A DNA stretch of 43,213 bases from Candidatus Buchananbacteria bacterium RIFCSPHIGHO2_02_FULL_39_17 (GTDB taxonomy: Bacteria > Patescibacteriota > Patescibacteriia > Buchananbacterales > UBA6539): assembly GCA_001817425.1 (NCBI GenBank), contig MHII01000010.1, positions 1 through 43,213 of the forward strand. Reading direction: 5' to 3'. The position numbers and the translations under genes are program-made. Shown one piece after another: positions 1 to 8,336 of this stretch. The notes under the pieces were generated by a model that saw nothing but the letters and a program-made list of their open reading frames with translations, ran no database searches and was not told the DNA's origin. Positions within the stretch are counted from its first letter, which is position 1, and each line of letters starts with the position of its first letter.

Positions 1-174
1 TAAATTAAAAACTTTTAACTTTTGACTTGAACTTTTGCCTTTTGACTTTTGCCTTTTGGATTATTATTAATTATACCACAATTCACCAAATTCACCAATA
101 TAAAACCAGCCCGGCTAATGCAGGACTGGTTAGAGATTTAAAGAATCAAGAATATTTGTTGAATGTTGCAGTTT

Positions 175-1023
175 TTAGGTAATGGTTAAGACAACGGTCG
201 TGGTTAAATTCTGGGCCGTCGGATTGCTTGGGATATACTGTTCCAATTTAAATTCTTTAATCCAGTAATTACCCTTGCCAAAAGTCGCGGCCGCCGTGTA
301 AATGTCAATTGAGGTCACGCCCGCGCTAAAACAATCTGTCCCGCCTTTAGTAATACTGGCGGTGCTTTGACCAGAGTTTGAAAGAATAGAACCATTGTCA
401 ACCACTAAACACATTTTGCCCAAATTATTATCTGCGCCAGTAGCATTGTAATCCAATTGCATCACGTCTTCTCCGGCTTTCCAATCGTTACCGGATAAAT
501 TAACGACCCAGCCCGCGCCCGAACCGCGCGCATCCTCAACCCGAAACGCGCCAAAAGGATTTATGGAACTCGTCTGGGCGCTGAAAGAAACGTTAACGCC
601 GGAAAAACTGGCACTTGAGGAAGCGGAAATAACATCCAAGATGCCGGCGGAAACAGTCGTATACATCGTCGAAGTAGAATTAGTCACCGCATAGACATTT
701 GAGTTTGTGCCTAACCCCAAAGAGAAAAGACTATAAATGATCAAGATTGCCGCACCAATGACAACACTATAGCTAAACCGACCTAAATTCAAGGAACGAG
801 ACGTTGGCGCTTCACTACCGGGATGAGAAGCTAGTTGGAAATAATTTGTTTTCTTAACTAAAGAAACAATTTTTTCCACTTCGGCCGCCGTATAATAACG
901 CCAACCGCGGCTGTCGCGACTCGCCTTAGGAATTAAACCCTGTTGTTCCCAGCGAATCACCGTGCTTTTATCCCGATCGATTTTACGAGTGATGTCATGA
1001 AGCCGAAATTTTTCGATTAACAT
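175..1023 (-). CDS. MerR-like HTH protein with one TM helix and a WxL-like extracellular domain
   Basis: N-term [47 protein letters not shown] resembles a MerR HTH; TM segment [20 protein letters not shown]-term [22 protein letters not shown] resembles a WxL-type motif. Confidence 0.7.
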   Translation of the reverse strand: MLIEKFRLHDITRKIDRDKSTVIRWEQQGLIPKASRDSRGWRYYTAAEVEKIVSLVKKTNYFQLASHPGSEAPTSRSLNLGRFSYSVVIGAAILIIYSLFSLGLGTNSNVYAVTNSTSTMYTTVSAGILDVISASSSASFSGVNVSFSAQTSSINPFGAFRVEDARGSGAGWVVNLSGNDWKAGEDVMQLDYNATGADNNLGKMCLVVDNGSILSNSGQSTASITKGGTDCFSAGVTSIDIYTAAATFGKGNYWIKEFKLEQYIPSNPTAQNLTTTVVLTIT

Positions 1024-1466
1024 ATATTTGCCCCGACGCTACGGTCGGGATCCCCGACTTTCCCGACGTTGAGTCGGGATGCCGACTTAACACCGGCACC
1101 CTCAAAGCTAATAAATTTAGTAGTCGGGATTTTTATTTTTGATTTTAACCTCGACCTTTGTCCTAATAATTATAATTTATATTTAAAAAACGCCTTGATC
1201 AAAGCAAAAGCGTTACCAAATAAATTCAACTTAATTTTGAAATGGGAAATGCCGTCTTTATAGGCTTACAGCTCCCCTCCTTCGCTCAAGCGACGGAAAG
1301 GCAGGCTTTGGTTTTTGTTTTGCTTTGATTTTGATTTCTTGACTAGTGACTTTGAAAAGTACTTTTTTTGATGAAATAGTTCTTGGGGGTCTAGCCGCAA
1401 AAACCCGTTTTTGGGTCTTCTGCAGCAAGACTGCACTATCGCACCATATTACTAGCCTCTATTTAC

Positions 1467-1495
1467 ATGATAGCACATCTAACTTTTTTTGTCAA
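1467..1495 (-). promoter_or_regulatory. Consensus sigma70 promoter TTGACA-N17-TATCAT
   Basis: Reverse complement of 1490-1495 is TTGACA and of 1467-1472 is TATCAT, with a 17-nt spacer; directs transcription toward 1023. Confidence 0.7.
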
Positions 1496-1685
1496 TCATT
1501 TTAGGAAAATTTTATTTAATTTTAGATAAAAAATCCGGCGAAAAATATTTACTCCGGCTTTATTTAAATAAAAATAATTATCCACAACTCCCACTACCCT
1601 AAGAACTAACAGCTAACCCGCCTAAATTTTCCAGATTTTAAAATAAGAAAATTTTGGCGGGCTAAAAGCTATAAGCCACTAAAAT

Positions 1686-3035
1686 TTAGTACTGCGAAAT
1701 CATTTTCGGAATCTTAGTTTCCCTAAACTTATGGCCAATGATTTTATCAATATTATAAGTGCCTAATTTTGGCGCCTCAACGTAGCCTTGAATCGCGGCT
1801 TCGGCAAACCAACCGGAATTAATCCAGTCCAAAAGCCATTGATTAACATAACGGGGATCTTCCTGAGTGACGGCCGCGCCGATTGTTCGCAGCCACTTGC
1901 GATTAAATTCTTCTTGCGAGCCAATCGGCGGCGACATCACGATCGGTATGCCTAAAGCACAGTAAAAACTTAATTCCGACGGCTTGGTCCATAAAATATC
2001 AGTTTGGCGCAAGGCGGCATTAAACTTTTTAAAATAATCATCCCTTGTGTTAGAAAAAATAATTTTTACTCCCCGCTCAAGCTCATGACCCAAGCCGGCC
2101 TTTTTCGCGGCTAAACGGAAATAACGACTGACGCTGTTATGAATGCCCGCGACTAAAACCAAACGAATTTTTTTAGTCAAGATCTCGTTTCTCAAACTAT
2201 TTAAAGCTTGCGCCCCAATTTCTTTTTGCGCCCCGGCGCCACCCACGGCAAAAGTTAAAGTCAATAAATGATTGCTAATTTTGGGCAACTGGCTAATGCC
2301 TAAATATTTTTTAATGATGCCGTGATACAAGGACCAGTACTTTTTTTTGGGGTCAAGGTTAACTAAACGCTGAACTAAATCTTTGTTCAACAAGTTTAAT
2401 TTAAGATTACCGATGTTTTCTAACGGCAACGGGAAGCCGGTTAAAAAAATTCTTTTACCCTGCACGCCATAAAGCTTTAATCGTTCCACTACCCGGTAAT
2501 TTGGGGCAAAATAATTAATGCGGCTGGCCGTCGGATTTTTTGGCGCCCAGGCCCGATTGATATCCGCATCCGTCGTCAAACAATAAATCTCACCCGGATA
2601 ATTAAAAACTTCCGCCATAAAAGCCGGCACAAAAAAAGTAGTGATTAACGGCAATGGCTTTTTCGCCAGCTTATTAATTAAATCTTTGCCCCACTTCTTT
2701 TTTTCAATGAGTTCATAAATTTTTTTGACCTGAAAACTTAATTTTGACAAATCACGCCGGGGATAAAATTTTGGAATTTCCTGTAAACTATCATAAAGCT
2801 CCCAGACGGCTGGACCGATAATGGGAAATTTTTTAAAACGGGACACAAACTCATAAAACTTTTTCGCTTCCCGCCAGATCTTTCGGTCTGATGCCGAAAT
2901 CCCCGGATAATTATTAGCCGAGATGATCTGATTTTTTTCGGCCAAAAATTTCAAAGGAAAAGCCGCTCGCTGATGGCCATAGCCCATGTCAACGGAAATT
3001 AACCAGGCCTTGACGTGGTTGTGGTTTGGTTTCAT
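1686..3035 (-). CDS. GT-B-like glycosyltransferase (MGDG synthase/MurG-like)
   Basis: N-term DMGYGHQRAA nucleotide-sugar motif and C-terminal KPSELSFYCALGIPIVMSPPIGSQEEFN; full-length 449 aa ORF. Confidence 0.55.
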   Translation of the reverse strand: MKPNHNHVKAWLISVDMGYGHQRAAFPLKFLAEKNQIISANNYPGISASDRKIWREAKKFYEFVSRFKKFPIIGPAVWELYDSLQEIPKFYPRRDLSKLSFQVKKIYELIEKKKWGKDLINKLAKKPLPLITTFFVPAFMAEVFNYPGEIYCLTTDADINRAWAPKNPTASRINYFAPNYRVVERLKLYGVQGKRIFLTGFPLPLENIGNLKLNLLNKDLVQRLVNLDPKKKYWSLYHGIIKKYLGISQLPKISNHLLTLTFAVGGAGAQKEIGAQALNSLRNEILTKKIRLVLVAGIHNSVSRYFRLAAKKAGLGHELERGVKIIFSNTRDDYFKKFNAALRQTDILWTKPSELSFYCALGIPIVMSPPIGSQEEFNRKWLRTIGAAVTQEDPRYVNQWLLDWINSGWFAEAAIQGYVEAPKLGTYNIDKIIGHKFRETKIPKMISQY

Positions 3036-3110
3036 ATAATTTCATTTTAGCAGAAAAAATAAGAGTTTGAAACTCTTGCTCATTTAAAATCAAACCGCTA
3101 TAATTGATTT

Positions 3111-3722
3111 ATGATTGAAGCGATTGTTAGTTTTTTGGTTTATTGGATTACTTATATCATCGGTTTGACCGGCTATGCGGGCATTTTTTTATTAATGCTT
3201 CTGGAAAGCGCCGGCGCGCCGATTCCTTCGGAAATCATTATGCCGTTTTCCGGGTTTTTAATTGTTTCCGGCAAGCTCAATTTCTGGCTCGTGGTTCTGA
3301 TTGGCGCTTCGGCCAATTTAATCGGTTCAATTTTCGCCTACTTAGGCGGTGTTTGGGGCGGCCGACCAATGCTGGAAAAATGGGGCAAATACCTCTTAAT
3401 TTCCCGCCGCGATTTGGATTTGGCGGATCGCTGGTTTAAAAAACACGGTGAATTAACCGTATTTTTCAGCCGGTTGGTGCCGCTCTTGCGGACTTTTATC
3501 TCTTTTCCGGCCGGCGTGGCAAAAATGAATTTTAAAAAATTCTGTATCTATACATTTTTAGGCGCCCTACTCTGGGTTTGGCTTTTTACTTGGCTGGGCG
3601 TGAAAATGGGTCAAAATTGGGAATTAATCAGAAAAAAAATTGAGGCCTTTGATTTTTTTATTTTAGCAATTGCCGTCTTAATTATTTTTTGGTACGCAAA
3701 AAAACATTTCAAAAAATCATAA
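3111..3722 (+). CDS. DedA family membrane protein
   Basis: ESAGAPIPSEIIMPFSGFL and FFSRLVPLLRTFISFPAGVAKMNFKKF motifs, multiple TM segments. Confidence 0.9.
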   Translation: MIEAIVSFLVYWITYIIGLTGYAGIFLLMLLESAGAPIPSEIIMPFSGFLIVSGKLNFWLVVLIGASANLIGSIFAYLGGVWGGRPMLEKWGKYLLISRRDLDLADRWFKKHGELTVFFSRLVPLLRTFISFPAGVAKMNFKKFCIYTFLGALLWVWLFTWLGVKMGQNWELIRKKIEAFDFFILAIAVLIIFWYAKKHFKKS

Positions 3723-3927
3723 TAAAGCAGCAAGCCTTGAAAAACGTATGAAAAACGCAAGTGTTTTTTAGATTTTAAATCACTATTGCTGTTCTGTGAG
3801 ACGAGGGGGCTTGGGAGCAACATTGAGACCCAAGGCGAGAGAAACTAAACTTAGATTGACGCAACGGGACGAATTGTTGCCCCCAATGGTTTTCTGCCAC
3901 TTTTGCCACCAAAAGTGGCAGTATATT

Positions 3928-4266
3928 TTATTTCTTAATTAACCTATTCACCAAATAATTAACCACCGACAAAACAATGCCAAAAATAAAAGCGGTGACA
4001 AAACCATCAACCGAAAAACCCGGCACTAAGCCGCTGGCAATCAAAATCAAAATGGCATTAATCACTAAAGTAAAAAGCCCGAGGGTTAAAATATTAATCG
4101 GCAAAGTCAAAATCACTAGAACTGGCTTAATAATCATATTAACCAAAGCTAAAACTAAAGCGGCAACAAGCGCGGTACTAATATCAGCGACTTTAATGCC
4201 GGGCAAAATATTGGTGGCGAAAAAAATAACCACGGCAATCACGACTAATTTTATTAAAAATTTCAT
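3928..4266 (-). CDS. Phage holin family IV-type (4 TM) membrane protein
   Basis: 112 aa, four hydrophobic helices, ALVLALVNMIIKPVLVILTLPINILTLGLF signature. Confidence 0.8.
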   Translation of the reverse strand: MKFLIKLVVIAVVIFFATNILPGIKVADISTALVAALVLALVNMIIKPVLVILTLPINILTLGLFTLVINAILILIASGLVPGFSVDGFVTAFIFGIVLSVVNYLVNRLIKK

Positions 4267-4441
4267 AGAATTTTTTAGTTAATAGTTAGCTCATTTCATT
4301 ATACCAAAAAATCGCCCGACAATGAACAGCTGGCTAATGATAAATTAAATGCATAAAAACCGCCCCCGCCTTGACTCATATTCGGCGAGGCAGGCAAAGA
4401 GGCGGCTAGAGTTTTCTTGATGATAAAAGGAATAGCAAAAA

Positions 4442-4624
4442 TTATTTTTTAGCTATACTTTTATTAAAACATTGTTTGCAGTATTGTAGTTTATTTTTCA
4501 ATCTAACATCTTGAATAATCTCAAATAACGAATATGATTCTTTGCCACAGCTCTGGCAATACCTCGATTCGCCGGTTACAAATTTTCTGACTCCAAATTT
4601 CTTAGCCGTTCCAATTTTTTCCAT
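4442..4624 (-). CDS. Small zinc-ribbon protein, unknown function
   Basis: 60 aa with CQSC...CKQC. Confidence 0.5.
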   Translation of the reverse strand: MEKIGTAKKFGVRKFVTGESRYCQSCGKESYSLFEIIQDVRLKNKLQYCKQCFNKSIAKK

Positions 4625-4776
4625 ATTATTTTTGGTTAAATTTGCCTCTTATAATCTTACTACTTTCTGGCTAAAAAGTCAATTTTATGCATAAAAGCTA
4701 AGAATGAATTTCTCGGCTTTTTCTTCTTATATGACAGTTCGAAGCCTCTCGGTTACTCGAACCAATCACTAGGCAA

Positions 4777-4847
4777 CAGGGGAAGAAGGAATTGAACCCT
4801 CATCTCTGGTTTTGGAGACCAGCATACTACCGTTGTACTATTCCCCC
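4777..4847 (-). tRNA. tRNA-Trp(CCA)
   Basis: Acceptor GGGGGAA/TTCCCCT, anticodon arm CTGGT-CTCCAAA-ACCAG, T-arm GGGTTCAATTCC. Confidence 0.9.
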
Positions 4848-4852
4848 ACTAA

Positions 4853-4916
4853 GTCATCCGAACTTGATTCGGGATCTTATGATATATAAGAGATTCTGAA
4901 ACAAGTTCAGAATGAC
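4853..4916. repeat. Palindromic GTCATyCkGAACTTG...CAAGTTCrGAATGAC element
   Basis: Inverted arms gtcatccgaacttgattcgggatctta / aagagattctgaaacaagttcagaatgac; related copy at 42704-42758. Confidence 0.75.
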
Positions 4917-4927
4917 AGTTGTCAGAC

Positions 4928-5083
4928 TTATTTAGTTTCTTTGTGCATGGAATGCTTGCGGCAATGTTTGCAGAATTTTTTTAATTCCAGACGAGTTTTA
5001 AGAATTTTTTTATTTTTGTGGGAAAAATAATTTATCCTCTTGCAATTCGTACATTCAAATTTGATTAGATTATCTTGCGGCAT
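4928..5083 (-). CDS. rpmG: 50S ribosomal protein L33
   Basis: [45 protein letters not shown]; probable start is the internal Met (MPQDNLI) of the supplied ORF 4928..5116. Confidence 0.88.
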   Translation of the reverse strand: MPQDNLIKFECTNCKRINYFSHKNKKILKTRLELKKFCKHCRKHSMHKETK

Positions 5084-5193
5084 AAGTTCTCCTTCGCTTC
5101 GCTCAGTCAAATTCAAAATTTAAAAATCAAAATTCAAAATGACTGGTTAAATAATAGTTAATTATTAAGTGTTACTAGTTAATTGTTCTTTAG

Positions 5194-5218
5194 TGGAGCC
5201 AGGGAGAGGATTTGTCCC
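5194..5218 (-). pseudogene. tRNA 3'-end fragment (T-arm/acceptor with encoded CCA)
   Basis: Minus-strand GGGACAAATCCTCTCCCTGGCTCCA resembles the 3' end of the nearby tRNA-Thr; no matching 5' half found. Confidence 0.4.
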
Positions 5219-5362
5219 GGTCGCCTTAGGCGACCGAGGATCCCGACTTCTTAATTATTTTAATAAATCAGTGCGTCGGGGAACCGGGAACCTACAGTTT
5301 ATCCCGATTTTATAAAAATTTTACTGGAGCCGGAGGTCGGATTCGGACCGACGACTTATTTA

Positions 5363-5467
5363 CCCCGCACCATTTGCCAACAAGCCAGGAGAGGGATTCG
5401 AACCCACGACCTACTGTTTACAAAACAGTTGCTCTACCGCTGAGCTATCCTGGCAAATGGTGCGGGG
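5363..5467. repeat. 17-bp perfect inverted repeats flanking the nested tRNA-Thr
   Basis: ccccgcaccatttgcca (5363-5379) and tggcaaatggtgcgggg (5451-5467). Confidence 0.95.
5383..5454 (-). tRNA. tRNA-Thr(TGT), nested inside another tRNA gene
   Basis: Acceptor GCCAGGA/TCCTGGC, D-arm GCTC..GAGC, anticodon arm ACTGT-TTTGTAA-ACAGT, T-arm GTGGGTTCGAATCCCTC. Confidence 0.92.
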
Positions 5468-5610
5468 CTGGCGCAAAACAGTTACTCTACCACTGAGTTA
5501 CTCCGGCTTACAGTTTCTCACTATACTCTTGAATCATTGAGAATCCCGATTCTGGCCTAAATTCAATTCGATGGTTAATTGTCAATAGTTAAATGTTAAT
5601 TATTAAAAGT

Positions 5611-5692
5611 TGGGCCGGGAGGGATTCGAACCCCCGTAGGCAAAGCCAGCTGATTTACAGTCAGCCCTCGTTGACCGCTTGAGTACCGACCC
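5611..5692 (-). tRNA. tRNA-Tyr(GTA)
   Basis: Acceptor GGGTCGG/CCGGCCC, anticodon arm GCTGA-CTGTAAA-TCAGC, long variable arm. Confidence 0.9.
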
Positions 5693-5726
5693 AAGTAAAC
5701 AACTATTAACTAATAACAATTGACAG

Positions 5727-5996
5727 TTAACCTTGTCTTAACTTTTTACTAAAGCCGCCTAATTGTTTAGCAATCTCTTCACATTCCAACATCATTTCAT
5801 CAAAATTCTTTCTATTAATTAAATCGGCAGAATGCATTACGTCCAGACAAGCGACAACTTCACTAGCGGAACCAAGCGACAACTGAATGAAACGAAAAAA
5901 TTCTTTATCGGATTGCCGAGCTGATCCTTCTACGATATTCAGGACTATTGACAGAGTGGCGCGCCTAAGTTGTTCTTTCAAGCTATAAACTCTCAA
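5727..5996 (-). CDS. Four-helix-bundle protein (23S rRNA intervening-sequence protein family), N-terminus uncertain
   Basis: SLKEQLRRATLSIVLNIVEGSARQSDKEFFRFIQLSLGSASEVVACLDV family signature; the reading frame continues upstream without a canonical start codon. Confidence 0.75.
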   Translation of the reverse strand: MRVYSLKEQLRRATLSIVLNIVEGSARQSDKEFFRFIQLSLGSASEVVACLDVMHSADLINRKNFDEMMLECEEIAKQLGGFSKKLRQG

Positions 5997-6149
5997 GTCT
6001 TGAGTCTGGTGTAAAACTAACTTATAGAAATCCCGGGCTTTAATATAGACTGGGAAGTCAAGAAAGCGAAAAGTTTCCGTAACGAAAAATTATTACTAAG
6101 CTGCGCTATGTTATTAATTGTTAATAGTTAAATGTTAACTGTTCGAAAG

Positions 6150-6430
6150 TGGAGCCCAAGCGCGGAATTGAACCGCGGACCTACTCCTTCATGTATACCT
6201 CTATTTCGTCTTCTTTAAACTTATAAGAGGATTAGACTGTATCTTAGACATATTTCACTAAAAATGAAACTTAGTCTCCCTTGTCAGTCGTTCGAGCGCG
6301 CTGTGGCACTACGGTCTGATCCATATTAGATTAGGATTTTAACCGTTATTCGGGATTCATTATCGAGTTTCCAAGACAATGGGCATCTTTAAATACCATG
6401 GAGTTGCTCTACCAGCTGAGCTACTTGGGC
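6150..6430 (-). tRNA. tRNA-Thr(GGT) interrupted by a group I intron, CCA encoded
   Basis: Exon 1 GCCCAAG..GAGCAACTCCATGGT (6430-6395); exon 2 AAGGAGTAGGTCCGCGGTTCAATTCCGCGCTTGGGCTCCA (6189-6150); acceptor GCCCAAG/CTTGGGC. Confidence 0.85.
6190..6394 (-). other. Group I intron (~205 nt, no ORF)
   Basis: Follows U at the 5' splice site, ends in G; P7-like AGACT/AGTCT with J8/7-like TAAGATACAGTCT; P8-like hairpin TTTCA-tttttag-TGAAA. Confidence 0.8.
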
Positions 6431-6588
6431 AAAAACTATTTAAACATATTGCTATAAATTTTTAATTTCTTTACATAAAATATCGCGTAATTTTTTATTA
6501 TTATAATAAATTGTTAAGACACCGTGTTTAATTTTTCTTTTATAAGTACCCATACCTCTTTTAGGTGTAACGACAACGGCGTAATTAA

Positions 6589-7410
6589 TTATTTATCCGG
6601 CAAATTTTCAATTTCACTTCTAATCTCGGCTAACTTCTGGTTTTCCGGATCCGCATTAGATAAGGCCAAAAAGATTTCTTGAGCCAAATTTTTATTCTTT
6701 AATATTATACAGATTTTCAGCAATAAGTCAAGAAATCTAGGATTATTCGGCTCAAGTTCAACCGCTTTTTGGATATTAGTCAAAGCGTAATTATTTTTAT
6801 TCTCCAGCTGATAAACCCAGCCTAAATCGGCATAGCAATTGGCTAAACGATGCTTCTCAACATCCCCTTCCCGCCCATTAACAATTTTAACCAAAAGCTT
6901 GATTAAATAACGCAAAGTTTCTCTGGACTTCTTATATTCTTTCTTTTCCAGATAAATTCCCACCAAATATTGATAGGCATCAAGGTTTTTTAAATCAAGC
7001 TGTAAAATTTCAATACAAACAGTTTCCGCCGCCGCCAGATCTTTCTCATCTAAAAACTTTTTCACTTGTTCTAATTTTTCTTTAACTTGTTGCCGGACGT
7101 CAATTTCTTTTAATGGTTGAGGAGTTAAATTTTTCTTTTCTAATTCAAGAATTTTTTGATAAATTTCGTTTGCGCTTTTCGCCATCTGATTAATTAAGGG
7201 TTTAGTCAACTCAACCATCAATTGACGGAATTTTAAAAATTTTCGAGCCAAGCGCTCAGTTATAATCCGATTTTTAACCTGGCCTTCTTTTTCTGAAGGA
7301 ATTGTTTCAATTCTAATCGCCGCTAAATTCGGCAATTTCTTAATGACAATTGCCAAAATAACAAGCAAACTCAAGATAATAATGGCTAAGGGAATGAAAT
7401 AAATTAACAT
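6589..7410 (-). CDS. TPR-repeat protein with N-terminal TM helix
   Basis: N-term hydrophobic helix; TPR-like repeats (YADLGWVYQLENKNNYALTNIQKAVELEPNNPRFLDLL). Confidence 0.75.
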   Translation of the reverse strand: MLIYFIPLAIIILSLLVILAIVIKKLPNLAAIRIETIPSEKEGQVKNRIITERLARKFLKFRQLMVELTKPLINQMAKSANEIYQKILELEKKNLTPQPLKEIDVRQQVKEKLEQVKKFLDEKDLAAAETVCIEILQLDLKNLDAYQYLVGIYLEKKEYKKSRETLRYLIKLLVKIVNGREGDVEKHRLANCYADLGWVYQLENKNNYALTNIQKAVELEPNNPRFLDLLLKICIILKNKNLAQEIFLALSNADPENQKLAEIRSEIENLPDK

Positions 7411-7461
7411 AATTTAAAACGATAAACTCTCCGAAAGTTTTGAGAGTTTTTCTAAAAATTA

Positions 7462-8328
7462 TTAAATTTTATGAGCACTGCCCAAAATAGCGAGTTGCTC
7501 CTCAACTGTTTTTTGAACCGCGGCCATTGACGGGGCTAAAATCTTTCTTGGGTCATAAAATTCCTTAACCTGACTGACAGTTTTTCTTAAAGTTTTAGTA
7601 AAAGTAATACGTAGCGCCGTATCAATATTAACAATTCTAATCCCAGCACTAATGGCTTTTTTCAAAATCGCCGGATTAACGCCGGACGAACCGTGTAAAA
7701 CTAAAGGAATTTTTGTTTCTTGGGCAATGGCACGAACACGGTTTAAATCAATCTTTTCTTTGCCCACATAAAAACCGTGCATTGTCCCCACCGAAACCGC
7801 TAAGGTGTCAATTTTAGTTTTCGCCACATATACCTTAACCTTTTTCGGATCAGTTAAGTAATCATTAGGATTTTTTGGCAGTTTAATTTTCGCCAAGCCT
7901 TCCTTGCCGTAAAGGCTGCCTAATTCTCCCTGAACCCAAGCGCCAAAATGATGAGCATAATTAACAATTTTTTTGGTCATCGCCACATTTTGCGCCAACG
8001 GCTTGTCAGAAGCGTCAATATGAACTGAACGAAATCCAGCCTTTAGACACGCTTTGATAATTTGAAAATTTTTGCCATGATCCAAATGAATGACCACCGG
8101 AATTTTCGCCCCCGAATTTTGAGCAAAAGTCTTGATTAAATTCGTGACTGGCAAAAGACCGACATAATTAATGGTCGCTTCCGACACCTGAATAATAATC
8201 GGGGAATTTTTAGCTAAAGCGGCCTCAATAATCGCCTTAGTCACTTCGAGATTAGAGGTATTAAAAGCGCCAAGGCCATAGCCTTCTGCCTGGGCTTTTC
8301 TGACAATTTCTTTAAGATGAACAAGCAT
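7462..8328 (-). CDS. fba: Class II fructose-bisphosphate aldolase
   Basis: PVVIHLDHG, SVHIDASDKPLAQN, GTMHGFY, LVLHGSSGV, GIRIVNIDT motifs. Confidence 0.92.
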   Translation of the reverse strand: MLVHLKEIVRKAQAEGYGLGAFNTSNLEVTKAIIEAALAKNSPIIIQVSEATINYVGLLPVTNLIKTFAQNSGAKIPVVIHLDHGKNFQIIKACLKAGFRSVHIDASDKPLAQNVAMTKKIVNYAHHFGAWVQGELGSLYGKEGLAKIKLPKNPNDYLTDPKKVKVYVAKTKIDTLAVSVGTMHGFYVGKEKIDLNRVRAIAQETKIPLVLHGSSGVNPAILKKAISAGIRIVNIDTALRITFTKTLRKTVSQVKEFYDPRKILAPSMAAVQKTVEEQLAILGSAHKI

Positions 8329-8336
8329 AAAATATT

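Larger units (their letters stand above)
5325..5507 (-). other. Interrupted outer tRNA gene (5' and 3' halves split by a nested tRNA-Thr cassette); isotype uncertain, possibly a pseudogene
   Basis: Perfect acceptor GCCGGAG/CTCCGGC, encoded T-CCA end, D-arm ACTC..GAGT and T-arm GTCGG..CCGAC intact; interrupted in the anticodon arm after AACTGTTTTGC. Confidence 0.7.

Noticed and set aside
1069-1263. 64-aa + strand ORF
   Set aside because: Overlaps dispersed palindromic sequence and the leader of the opposite gene; no SD and no recognizable domain.
1380-1470. 4.5S SRP RNA or tmRNA assignment for the structured leader
   Set aside because: Lacks the SRP GGAAGGAAGCAGCC-type core and any tRNA-like domain, so only a generic structured-leader call is justified.
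3143-3439. 98-aa ORF inside dedA
   Set aside because: Alternate frame of a clear DedA gene; no independent evidence.
5383-5454. Interpreting the nested tRNA as part of a group I intron
   Set aside because: The interval lacks P7/J8-7-type motifs (e.g. AAGATA.AGTC) that are present in the tRNA-Thr(GGT) intron.
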